Origin: Actinomycetes bacterium
GTDB taxonomy: Bacteria > Actinomycetota > Acidimicrobiia > Acidimicrobiales > Microtrichaceae
Direction: 5' to 3'
NCBI GenBank assembly: GCA_023427825.1
Contig: JAEZAI010000386.1
Location: 1-6,294, forward strand
DNA length: 6,294 nucleotides
Below the pieces are notes generated by a model. The model saw only the letters and a program-made list of their open reading frames with translations, did no database searches and was not told the origin of the DNA. Positions 1-5,834 of this stretch are shown piece by piece. Made by a program: the position numbers and the translations under genes. Position 1 is the stretch's first letter, and each line of letters begins with the position of its first letter.

Positions 1-50
1 CGACGCAGGCGAGCGCGGCGCGGGCGACAGCGACGCGGACGAGCGCGGCG
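1..50 (+). repeat. Degenerate 30-nt tandem repeat inside the first gene
   Basis: Bases 1-20 and 31-50 match at 18 of 20 positions, giving a 30-nt period, that is, 10 codons. Because the period is a multiple of three, the repeat stays in frame and encodes an Asp/Glu/Arg/Gly-rich decapeptide seen twice. The array is cut by the window edge, so more copies may lie upstream. It probably forms a flexible charged linker. Confidence 0.55.
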
Positions 51-568
51 AGAGTCACAGGCGCACCGACGACCCGGAGGGGGAGCGGGACCCGTTCCGG
101 GACCTCCGTCTGGAGGCGGTGCGCTCCCTCGACGCGGCGATGGACCTGACGCGCCGCGTCGTCGAGAGCTCGCTCGACCTCGCGGACGCCGCGCTGCGCC
201 GGCCGCACGTGGCGACCTGGGCGACCACCGACGGGGCCGAGCGCGGCGCCGCGGTGATCGAGGTGCGGGCGCCGGTCGGCGGCAGCGGTCAGGCCGAGGC
301 GTGGTTGCACCACCTGGGCGACCCCGTGGGTCCGATCACCTGGCACGTCCTCGGGCCGTCGAACGGTGGCGCATCCGTCGCCTCGGTCCGGGTGGAACCC
401 GTGACCATCGAGTCGCTCCACGACGGCGAGCGGATCGAGCTGCGGGTGGCGATCGACGTCGCGGAGGACACCGTGCCCGGGACCTTCCACGGCCTGGTGC
501 TGGCGGCCGGCGCCCAGGAGACCGCGCTCGTCCTGCGGCTCGTCGTGACCGCGGCGGGGTCCCGATGA
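1..568 (+). CDS. 3' part of an unrecognised protein coupled to the polyprenyl synthase
   Basis: The reading frame is open from base 2 to the TGA at 566-568, so the gene probably begins upstream of the window. I do not recognise the family. Three parts can be seen. Residues 1-40 of the visible part are charged and low in complexity (D, E, R, G), with a degenerate 10-residue repeat (DAGERGAGDS / DADERGESHR), probably disordered. Next comes a likely amphipathic helix around MDLTRRVVESSLDLADAALR. The C-terminal 100 or so residues alternate strand-like and turn segments and end in a PGTFHGLVLAAG...ALVLRLVV pattern that resembles an Ig-like beta-sandwich. No signal peptide or membrane segment is visible. 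In-frame starts at GTG 119 (GGAGG only 2 nt before it) or ATG 140 would give about 149 or 142 residues, but the uninterrupted coding-like frame upstream argues for a longer protein. Its stop overlaps the next start (ATGA), so it is probably made together with the synthase. Function unknown. Confidence 0.7.
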   Translation, partial: DAGERGAGDSDADERGESHRRTDDPEGERDPFRDLRLEAVRSLDAAMDLTRRVVESSLDLADAALRRPHVATWATTDGAERGAAVIEVRAPVGGSGQAEAWLHHLGDPVGPITWHVLGPSNGGASVASVRVEPVTIESLHDGERIELRVAIDVAEDTVPGTFHGLVLAAGAQETALVLRLVVTAAGSR

Positions 569-1587
569 CCGCAGCGGTCACCGATCGCCTGTTCCGCGTG
601 GCGGGGGAGATCGGCCTGGCGATGGCGCCCTACCTGGTGGACCCTGGCGGGGGTTCGCAGCTGGACGACTTGTTGTCGGACTACCCGCTGCGCGGTGGCA
701 AGGGGCTGCGGCCCGCGCTGCTGATGGCCACCTGCGAGGCGCACGGTGGCACCGAGGAGGACGCCCGGTCATGCGCCGTGGCCATCGAGCTGCTCCACAA
801 CGCGTTCCTCGTCCATGACGACATCGAGGACGGGAGCCGGCTGCGACGCGGGCACCCCACGCTCCATCGCCGCGTCGGACTCGGTCCCGCGTTGAACACC
901 GGGGACGCGCTCGCCGTCGTCGCGCTGCGACCGCTCCACGACGACCAGCTGCTGTCCACCGAGGTCCGCCGTCGCGTGCTCGACGACTGGTTCCGCATGG
1001 CCGGCGCGACCGTCAGCGGTCAGGCCCTGGAGCTGTCGTGGCGGGAGGACCCGACCGTCGTCCTGACCGAGGACGACTACCTGGAGCTCATCCTCCGCAA
1101 GACCTGCTGGTACACGACGATGTTCCCGTTGCGCGCCGGGGCGACCATCGCCACGCGCGGCACGGCACCGCTGGAGTCGCTCAGCCGCTTCGGCTTCCTG
1201 CTGGGTGCGGCGTTCCAGATCCGCGACGACCTGCTCGACCTGGTCGGGGCGCCCGGCGACCACGGCAAGGACCCGCTCGGCGACCTGTGGGAGGGCAAGC
1301 GCACACTGATGCTCGTCCACCTGGTCCGCCACGCGGATCCAGCGGACCGCTCGGCGCTCACCGAGTACCTCTCGCTCCGCCGCGACGAACGGACCGAGGA
1401 CCTCGTGCGCGAGGTGCGCTCGATGATGGACCGGGCGGGGAGCCTGGCCTACGCGCAGGAGTTCGGCCGGGGCATCGCCGCCGCGGCGGGCGACGCCTTC
1501 GACGACGCGTTCGCGGATGTTCCCGACAGCCCTCACCGACGCTTCGTGTCGGACCTCGTGGAGTTCATGCTGGTGCGATCGGCGTGA
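565..1587 (+). CDS. Trans-polyprenyl diphosphate synthase (FPP/GGPP synthase family)
   Basis: A complete 340-residue class I isoprenyl diphosphate synthase. The family condenses isopentenyl diphosphate with an allylic diphosphate in the cytosol to make C15-C20 or longer prenyl chains for carotenoids, quinones, lipids or terpenes. The motifs are intact: GGKGLRP with K46 and R49 for IPP binding (the usual middle Arg of GGKRLRP is Gly), first Asp-rich motif DDIED at 85-89 followed by RLRRG, GD at 113-114, GQ at 152-153, KT at 179-180, second Asp-rich motif DDLLD at 221-225, and KD at 235-236. The first motif is the short DDxxD form. The residues 4 and 5 before it are Phe81 and Ala80, so product length cannot be read with certainty. 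The ATG at 565 lies in an ATGA overlap with the upstream stop and gives the normal family N-terminus; a frame start at 301 would add an unrelated arginine-rich extension. No strong Shine-Dalgarno is seen, which fits coupling. Its 3' end overlaps the opposite-strand gene. Confidence 0.93.
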   Translation: MTAAVTDRLFRVAGEIGLAMAPYLVDPGGGSQLDDLLSDYPLRGGKGLRPALLMATCEAHGGTEEDARSCAVAIELLHNAFLVHDDIEDGSRLRRGHPTLHRRVGLGPALNTGDALAVVALRPLHDDQLLSTEVRRRVLDDWFRMAGATVSGQALELSWREDPTVVLTEDDYLELILRKTCWYTTMFPLRAGATIATRGTAPLESLSRFGFLLGAAFQIRDDLLDLVGAPGDHGKDPLGDLWEGKRTLMLVHLVRHADPADRSALTEYLSLRRDERTEDLVREVRSMMDRAGSLAYAQEFGRGIAAAAGDAFDDAFADVPDSPHRRFVSDLVEFMLVRSA

Positions 1588-2050
1588 GCCTGAGCACGGG
1601 GATCGTCCGCCCCCGCTCGGCCGCCCGCACGCCGTACTCCCGGAACGCCCGGTAGTACGGGGCGAACCGTTCGAGTGCCTCCGCCGCGCCGTCGTCGTCC
1701 AAGCGGGTCGCGACGCACTGGGACCGGTCGGCGCCGACCTGCACGTGGACCACCTCGTGCGCTTCCACGTTCCTGACCCACTGCGGCGAGCGGCTCAGCC
1801 CTCCCTTGGACCCGACGACCAGGTAGCTGTCGCCGTCGCGGAGGTAGGCAACGGTCACCGTGCGCCAGCGCCCGGTCGTCCGGCCGAGCGTCCGCAGCAG
1901 CAGGAGCGGCAGGCCCGACGGGATGCGGCCCGCGACACGACCGTCCGACGCCTCGTAGAGGACCACGTTGAGTGCGTTCATCGTGGCGATCCACGAGTCC
2001 GCCAGCCGTTCCTCCTGCTCGCTGTACGGGAGGGTCCGGTGCACGGGCAC
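1565..2050 (-). CDS. Deazaflavin (F420)-dependent nitroreductase-family protein
   Basis: A 161-residue protein matching the actinobacterial Ddn/deazaflavin-dependent nitroreductase family, small split-barrel proteins that bind F420 (some members bind other flavins) and reduce quinones or other electron-poor substrates. The family core is clear: GLPLLLLRTLGRTTGRWRT at about 46-64 (the GRxTGxxR phosphate-binding segment), YLRDGDSYLVVGSKGG at 69-84, PQWVRNVEAHEVVHVQVG at 89-106, then a Tyr-rich segment APYYRAFREYG at 130-140 where Ddn carries its substrate-site tyrosines, and a terminal IPVLRLTP strand. Length is normal for the family. The start is GTG at 2050; a second GTG two codons later is possible. 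No Shine-Dalgarno is visible, but a TAGCGT box ends 7 nt upstream, suggesting a leaderless message. The gene faces the synthase tail to tail with 23 bp shared. The physiological substrate cannot be inferred. Confidence 0.88.
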   Translation of the reverse strand: MPVHRTLPYSEQEERLADSWIATMNALNVVLYEASDGRVAGRIPSGLPLLLLRTLGRTTGRWRTVTVAYLRDGDSYLVVGSKGGLSRSPQWVRNVEAHEVVHVQVGADRSQCVATRLDDDGAAEALERFAPYYRAFREYGVRAAERGRTIPVLRLTPIAPA

Positions 2051-2056
2051 GCACGG

Positions 2057-2062
2057 ACGCTA
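2057..2062 (-). promoter_or_regulatory. Putative -10 box (TAGCGT) of the nitroreductase-family gene
   Basis: On the minus strand TAGCGT fits the actinobacterial TAnnnT -10 pattern. Six bases separate it from the GTG start at 2050, the spacing expected if transcription starts at or next to the start codon. No convincing -35 is visible. The same hexamer at the same distance precedes the pyruvate kinase gene. Confidence 0.5.
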
Positions 2063-2170
2063 CCGCGACCGTCCCGATCGACGACGGCCCGCCGCACGAC
2101 GGTCCCTGCCCCTCAGTCGGCGGAGGAGCCGGCACGGGAGCCCGCTGGCCGGCGAGGTCGTCGTCGGGTG

Positions 2171-2176
2171 TAACTT
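2171..2176 (+). promoter_or_regulatory. Possible -10 box (TAACTT) of the acyl-CoA dehydrogenase gene
   Basis: TAACTT fits TAnnnT and overlaps the left edge of the palindrome at 2174-2191 by three bases. Transcription would then start inside or just after the palindrome, leaving a leader of roughly 50-55 nt before the ATG at 2239. No clear -35 was found upstream. The alternative, TTGACC at 2175-2180 acting as a -35, lacks a matching -10 at 16-18 bp spacing. Confidence 0.35.
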
Positions 2177-2191
2177 GACCGAGCGGTCAAG
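2174..2191 (+). promoter_or_regulatory. Perfect palindromic operator, probably for a TetR-family repressor
   Basis: CTTGACCG-AG-CGGTCAAG is a perfect inverted repeat with 8-bp arms and a 2-bp centre. The core GACCGnnCGGTC layout is typical of TetR/AcrR-family operators, which often control acyl-CoA dehydrogenase genes in Actinomycetota. It lies 47 bp before the dehydrogenase ATG and touches the candidate -10, so bound protein would block transcription. It does not match the mycobacterial KstR consensus TnnAACnnGTTnnA. The regulator gene is not in the window. Confidence 0.6.
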
Positions 2192-2226
2192 GCTTCCGCC
2201 GTCCGCTCCCACGCACCGACGTACAC

Positions 2227-2233
2227 GAAGGGG
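2227..2233 (+). promoter_or_regulatory. Ribosome binding site of the acyl-CoA dehydrogenase gene
   Basis: GAAGGGG lies 5 nt before the ATG at 2239 and supports that start. It is the only start in the window with a well-placed purine-rich Shine-Dalgarno-like sequence, in contrast with the apparently leaderless neighbours. Confidence 0.55.
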
Positions 2234-2238
2234 TCGAG

Positions 2239-3444
2239 ATGTCCGTCACCGAGCAGGTCAGCACCGGGGTCGACGCGGACGAGCAGCGCGTCGTCGAGGC
2301 CGTCGAGCGCCTGCTGGCCGAGCACCCGCCCGCGGACACGCCCGAGCAGGAGTTCCTGGAGGCGCAGTTCGACGCCGGACTCGCCTGGGTGCAGTTCGCC
2401 GAGGGCGACGGCGGCCTGGGCGTGAGCCCGAAGCTGCAGAAGCTCGTCGCCGAGCGCATCAAGGCGGCGGGGGGCCCGCTCGGCGGCGCCAAGAACCCCA
2501 TCGGCTACGGCATGTGCGGGCCCGCCGTCGAGACCCATGGCACCCCCGAGCAGAAGCAGCTCCTGCGACCGCTGTTCTCCAACGAGCACATCTGGTGCCA
2601 GCTGTTCTCCGAGCCCGGCGCCGGGTCCGACGTCGCCTCGCTGTCCATGAAGGCCGAGCGCGACGGCGACGAGTGGATCGTCAACGGCCAGAAGGTGTGG
2701 ACCACCCTCGCCCACATCTCCAGCTACGGGCTCGTCATCTGCCGGACCGACCCCGACCAGCCGAAGCACCGCGGCATCACTGCGTTCATCGTCGACATGC
2801 ACGCACCCGGCGTGGAGGTGCGGCCGCTGCGCCAGATGACCGGCGAGGCCGAGTTCAACGAGGTGTACTTCACCGACGTCCGCATCCCCGACACCATGCG
2901 CGTGGACGAGGTCGGCCGCGGTTGGGGCGTGTCGATCACCACGCTCATGAACGAGCGGGTGTCCATCGGCGGCGGCACCCCGCCCCGGGGCTCCGGGCCG
3001 ATCGGCCAGCTCGTCGAGGAGTGGCAGCGCTCCGGCTCCGACGACCCGGTCCTGCGCGACGCCGTCACCCAGCTGTGGGTGCAGGCCGAGGTCAACCGCC
3101 TCACCAACCTGCGCGCCGCGGCCAACCGAAAGGCCGGCACGCCGGGCCCCGAGGGCTCCGTCGCCAAGCTGGCCATGGCCGAGCTCAACAAGAAGATCTA
3201 CTCCCTCGCCATGGACGTCATGGGCCCCGACGGCATGCTCTACAGCTCCTACGAGCTGGTCCGACCGCGCCACGCGCTGTTCACGGACGACATGCACAAG
3301 AACTTCCTGCGGGCCCGGGCGAACTCCATCGAGGGCGGCACCTCCGAGGTCCTCCGCAACATCCTCGGGGAGCGGGTGCTCGGCCTGCCCGGCGACGTCC
3401 GCGTGGACAAGGACCTCCCCTGGAGCGAGGTTCCCCGCTCGTAA
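2239..3444 (+). CDS. Acyl-CoA dehydrogenase family protein (FadE type)
   Basis: A 401-residue flavoprotein of the acyl-CoA dehydrogenase family, which oxidises an acyl-CoA thioester to the 2,3-enoyl-CoA using FAD and passes electrons to ETF. An alpha-helical N-terminal domain spans about 1-115. The middle beta domain begins with CQLFSEPGAGSDVASL at 120-135 (family signature, FAD and substrate contacts) and continues with VNGQKVWTT at 148-156 and the FNEVYFTDVRIPD strand at 206-218. A C-terminal helical domain ends in SIEGGTSEVLRNILGERVLG at 363-382. In the classical position of the catalytic base (the Glu of YEGT in medium-chain enzymes) this protein has Gly366. Glu239 in LMNERVS sits where isovaleryl-CoA dehydrogenase and steroid side-chain FadE enzymes place theirs, so it is the likely base. 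The ATG at 2239 has a good ribosome binding site. The gene appears monocistronic, behind a palindromic operator. Substrate is uncertain: branched, long or steroid-derived acyl-CoAs are possible. Confidence 0.93.
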   Translation: MSVTEQVSTGVDADEQRVVEAVERLLAEHPPADTPEQEFLEAQFDAGLAWVQFAEGDGGLGVSPKLQKLVAERIKAAGGPLGGAKNPIGYGMCGPAVETHGTPEQKQLLRPLFSNEHIWCQLFSEPGAGSDVASLSMKAERDGDEWIVNGQKVWTTLAHISSYGLVICRTDPDQPKHRGITAFIVDMHAPGVEVRPLRQMTGEAEFNEVYFTDVRIPDTMRVDEVGRGWGVSITTLMNERVSIGGGTPPRGSGPIGQLVEEWQRSGSDDPVLRDAVTQLWVQAEVNRLTNLRAAANRKAGTPGPEGSVAKLAMAELNKKIYSLAMDVMGPDGMLYSSYELVRPRHALFTDDMHKNFLRARANSIEGGTSEVLRNILGERVLGLPGDVRVDKDLPWSEVPRS

Positions 3445-3452
3445 CGGCCGGT

Positions 3453-3477
3453 GCGGCCGGGTGGCGCCGCCGGCCGC
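3453..3477 (+). terminator. GC-rich hairpin after the acyl-CoA dehydrogenase gene
   Basis: GCGGCCGG and CCGGCCGC form a perfect 8-bp stem with a 9-nt loop, beginning 8 bp after the stop codon. A competing smaller stem (3445-3449 with 3455-3459) overlaps it. No T-run follows, so it would be a U-tract-less terminator of the kind proposed for Actinomycetota, or simply an mRNA 3'-end stabiliser. Confidence 0.45.
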
Positions 3478-3489
3478 GGTGCTGACACG

Positions 3490-3528
3490 CGGTGGTGAAC
3501 ACCTCGTGAAGCGAGCGGTTCGGTGGTG
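3490..3528 (+). promoter_or_regulatory. Nested repeats upstream of the pyruvate kinase gene
   Basis: An imperfect inverted repeat (GAAC at 3497-3500 with GTTC at 3518-3521; CTCG at 3503-3506 with CGAG at 3512-3515; 2-nt mismatch between) is flanked by two direct copies of CGGTGGTG at 3490-3497 and 3521-3528, spaced 31 bp, about three helical turns. The centre lies about 54 bp before the start codon. It could be a regulator binding site, but chance is not excluded in such GC-rich DNA. Confidence 0.3.
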
Positions 3529-3550
3529 CCGGATCCCGGCCGGCCGGGCA

Positions 3551-3556
3551 TAGCGT
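3551..3556 (+). promoter_or_regulatory. Putative -10 box (TAGCGT) of the pyruvate kinase gene
   Basis: TAGCGT is followed by exactly six bases (GGGGGC) and then the ATG at 3563. This spacing places the likely transcription start at the start codon, so the message is probably leaderless; the G-run is too close to the ATG to be a normal ribosome binding site. No clear -35 is visible. Confidence 0.5.
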
Positions 3557-3562
3557 GGGGGC

Positions 3563-4996
3563 ATGCCCCGCCGTACCAAGATCATCGCCACGATCGGACC
3601 GGCATCGGACTCGCCACCGGTGCTGCGCCGCCTCGTCGAGGCCGGCATGGACGTGGCGCGGATCGGTCTGGCCCACGGCACCCTCGACGACGCGATGGCC
3701 CGCTACCGGGCCGTGCGCGCCGTCGCCGCCGAGCTCCAGGCGCCGGTCGGCGTGCTCGTCGACCTCCCCGGCCCCAAGGTGCGGCTCGGCACGTTCGGCG
3801 ACGTCCCCGTCCGCCTGGACACCGGCAGCCCACTGACGCTCGTCCCCGGTCTCGACACCTCCGACACCGCGGTCCTCGGCGTCGACTACGGCGACCTGTT
3901 GCTCGACGTCCACGCCGGCGACTGCCTCGCGGTCGGCGACGGCAGCGTCGTCCTCCGGGTCGAGTCGATCGACGGCGACTCCGCCAAGGCCACCGTCCTG
4001 CACGGCGGCCCCGTCCAGGGCCGTCCCGGCCTGCACATCCCGTCGGACCGGCTCAGCATGTCGACGCCGACCCCCGAGGACCTCCGCCTCGTCGACGCGT
4101 TCGTCGACGAGGGCGTGGACATGGTGGCCATCAGCTTCGTGCGCTCCGCCCACGACATCCGCCGGATCGGCACCGAACCACACCCACGGGGACCGCTGAT
4201 CGTCGCCAAGATCGAGACCCGGGCCGCGGTCGAGAACCTGCAGGGGATCATCGAGGCGTCGGGAGCGATCATGATCGCCCGCGGCGACCTCGGCACCGAG
4301 CTCGGCATCGAGGAGCTCCCGCACCTGCAGAAGCAGATCACCCGGGACTGCATCAGCGGCGGCAAGCCCGTCATCACCGCCACCCAGATGTTCGAGTCGA
4401 TGATCTCCTCGCCGTCGCCGACACGTGCCGAGGTGTCCGACGTCGCCAACGCCATCTTCGACGGCACCTCCGGCGTGATGCTCTCGGCCGAGAGCGCGGT
4501 CGGGGAGGACCCGGTGAACGCCGTCGCCACGATGAGCCGCGTCGCCGCCCGGGCCGACCAGGAGTTCGACTACGACGCCTGGGCCCGTCGCATCCGCCTG
4601 CTGCGCAAGCACGCCGTCGGCGACAGCGCCGAGGACCGCCTCACCGACGCCATGACCGCCGCAGCCTGGCGTGCCGCCACCGAGATGGGCGTCGCCGCCA
4701 TCATCTGCATCAGCGAGTCCGGCCTGACCGTCCGGTCGATGGCCCGGTTCCGACCGGCCATGCCGATCATCGGCTTCAGCCCGAACGAGCGCACCCAACG
4801 CCAGCTGTCGCTCAGCTGGGGCACGATCCCGCTGTGGGCGCCCAACTCGGTCGACTCGATCGCCCTCATGGACGAGCTCGTCATCTCGGCCCGCGACGCC
4901 GGCTACGTGAAGACCGGCGAGACCGTCGCCGTGCTCGCCGGCGTGGGGTCGCGGTCGCGGTCCACCGACATGCTGCGGCTCGCCCAGGTCCCCTGA
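3563..4996 (+). CDS. pyk: Pyruvate kinase, divergent, probably potassium-independent
   Basis: A 477-residue pyruvate kinase, the cytosolic glycolytic enzyme that transfers phosphate from phosphoenolpyruvate to ADP. The A domain starts TKIIATIGPASD (5-16). The B domain covers roughly 72-160. Catalytic residues are present: R33 (VAR), K216 and E218 in VAKIE, D242 in ARGDLG, T274 in TATQM, and the TRAEVSDVANAIFDG segment at 287-301. The C-terminal regulatory domain (about 340-477) keeps PNERTQRQL and a C-terminal effector-loop-like segment, GVGSRSRSTDM. The usual NFSHG is GLAHG (35-39), so the Asn and Ser potassium ligands are Gly and Ala. The usual DTKGPE is DLPGPK (67-72). Lys72 replaces the Glu117 (rabbit numbering) linked to potassium dependence. 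The GETA segment is AESA, and the usual KGVNLP is RPGLHIP. Length is normal. ATG 3563 gives the standard N-terminus. The hydrolase gene follows closely. It is probably one of two paralogues, and activity on another 2-oxo acid phosphate cannot be excluded. Confidence 0.9.
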   Translation: MPRRTKIIATIGPASDSPPVLRRLVEAGMDVARIGLAHGTLDDAMARYRAVRAVAAELQAPVGVLVDLPGPKVRLGTFGDVPVRLDTGSPLTLVPGLDTSDTAVLGVDYGDLLLDVHAGDCLAVGDGSVVLRVESIDGDSAKATVLHGGPVQGRPGLHIPSDRLSMSTPTPEDLRLVDAFVDEGVDMVAISFVRSAHDIRRIGTEPHPRGPLIVAKIETRAAVENLQGIIEASGAIMIARGDLGTELGIEELPHLQKQITRDCISGGKPVITATQMFESMISSPSPTRAEVSDVANAIFDGTSGVMLSAESAVGEDPVNAVATMSRVAARADQEFDYDAWARRIRLLRKHAVGDSAEDRLTDAMTAAAWRAATEMGVAAIICISESGLTVRSMARFRPAMPIIGFSPNERTQRQLSLSWGTIPLWAPNSVDSIALMDELVISARDAGYVKTGETVAVLAGVGSRSRSTDMLRLAQVP

Positions 4997-5025
4997 ACGC
5001 TCCCGCACCGCTGAGCCGCCACGTC

Positions 5026-5799
5026 GTGGACGGCCTGGGCGTCCTGCGCCGCCGCCCCGACGCGGTCGACCCCGCGCTGCCGGCCGTCGTCCTGGTGCAC
5101 GGCGCCATGGACCGTGCCGCCAGCTTCGGGCGCACCATGCGCCGGCTCGGCGGGCTGGACGTGTGCGCCTACGACCGCCGGGGCTACGCCACGTCGCTGT
5201 CCGCGGGCGTGGCCACGACCTTGGACGAGCAGGCCGCCGACCTGATGACCGTCGCGGCGTGGACCGAGGCCGACACCGTCGTCGTCATCGGCCACAGCTT
5301 CGGCGGCACGGTCGCGATGCGGGCGGCGGAGTCCGACCCACGGCGCCTCATCGGGCTCGGCGCGTTCGAGTCGCCCGTCCCCACCCTGTCGACCTACCGG
5401 TCCGACGGCGCGGACCTGGCGCTGGACGCCGCCGAGTCCGGCGGCCCACCCGCCGCGGCCGAAGCGTTCTACCGGCTCGTCGTCGGCGACGCGACCTGGG
5501 ATCGCCTCCGGGCCACCGACCGCGACCTGCGCCTGGCGGAGGGCGAGCAGCTGGTCGCCGAACTGCTCGACCTCCGGCGTCCCACGGGCTCGCCCGACCT
5601 GGACCGGGTGCAGGTGCCGGTGCTCGTCGGCGCCGGCGCTGCCAGCCACGACGGCTGGCGCGCCTCGGCCGTGGAGCTCGCCGAGCGCCTGCCCCACGCC
5701 TCCTTCGTGGAGATCCCCGGCGCCGGCCACGGTGCGCACCTGTCGCACCCCGACGAGTTCGCCCGCTACGTGCAGCGCTGCGTCGAGCAGAGCACCTGA
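5026..5799 (+). CDS. Alpha/beta hydrolase
   Basis: A hydrolase of the alpha/beta fold, about 257 residues from GTG 5026. Visible elements are the oxyanion-hole strand AVVLVHGAMDRAASF (20-34), AYDRRGYATS (48-57), the nucleophile elbow VVVIGHSFGG (85-94) with Ser91, and the C-terminal PGAGHGAHLSHPDEF (231-245) with His235. The third catalytic residue is less obvious: the strand VPVLVGAGAASHDGW lacks the usual Asp right after its end, so Asp209 or Glu115 (in GAFESP, after strand 6) are candidates. There is no signal peptide, so it is cytosolic. The substrate is unknown (ester, lactone, epoxide or similar). The start is uncertain. GTG 5026 lies 29 bp after the pyruvate kinase stop without a Shine-Dalgarno. 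A CTG at 4993, overlapping that stop as CTGA, would add 11 residues (LNAPAPLSRHV), and no ATG, GTG or TTG lies between. It is probably co-transcribed with pyruvate kinase. Confidence 0.85.
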   Translation: MDGLGVLRRRPDAVDPALPAVVLVHGAMDRAASFGRTMRRLGGLDVCAYDRRGYATSLSAGVATTLDEQAADLMTVAAWTEADTVVVIGHSFGGTVAMRAAESDPRRLIGLGAFESPVPTLSTYRSDGADLALDAAESGGPPAAAEAFYRLVVGDATWDRLRATDRDLRLAEGEQLVAELLDLRRPTGSPDLDRVQVPVLVGAGAASHDGWRASAVELAERLPHASFVEIPGAGHGAHLSHPDEFARYVQRCVEQST

Positions 5800-5813
5800 G
5801 ACGACGCCCCTTC

Positions 5814-5833
5814 GCCACCAGCTGCGCGGTGGC
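5814..5833 (+). terminator. Hairpin between the hydrolase and patatin genes
   Basis: GCCACC (5814-5819) pairs perfectly with GGTGGC (5828-5833) around an 8-nt loop, 14 bp after the hydrolase stop. There is no T-run. It may end the pyruvate kinase-hydrolase transcript or, lying just before the candidate -10 of the next gene, act as a binding site. Confidence 0.35.
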
Positions 5834-5834
5834 A

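Noticed and set aside
301..564. N-terminal extension of the polyprenyl synthase from an earlier start
   Set aside because: The extra 88 residues are Arg/Gly-rich frame-shifted sequence over the beta-domain of the upstream gene. The ATG at 565 gives the family N-terminus and a standard ATGA overlap.
2174..2191. KstR/KstR2 cholesterol-regulon operator
   Set aside because: The palindrome does not match the consensus I recall for either regulator (TnnAACnnGTTnnA or AnCAAGnnCTTGnT); a generic TetR-type site fits better.
1968..3485. Plus-strand frame of 505 codons, rich in Arg, Ala and His
   Set aside because: Its composition is typical of an out-of-frame reading of high-GC DNA, and the dehydrogenase frame explains the region fully.
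2113..3681. Minus-strand open frame of 522 codons across the acyl-CoA dehydrogenase
   Set aside because: It is the shadow of the dehydrogenase; it also crosses the intergenic hairpin and both gene boundaries, and shows no domain.
3281..5008. Long minus-strand open frame (575 codons) antisense to pyruvate kinase
   Set aside because: It has low-complexity G/D/V/A/R composition with no recognisable motif and lies opposite a gene with clear catalytic motifs. Long antisense frames are expected at this GC content.
3523..5025. The hydrolase frame extending far upstream through pyruvate kinase
   Set aside because: The upstream part is Arg/His/Pro-rich shadow sequence; hydrolase homology begins only after the pyruvate kinase stop.
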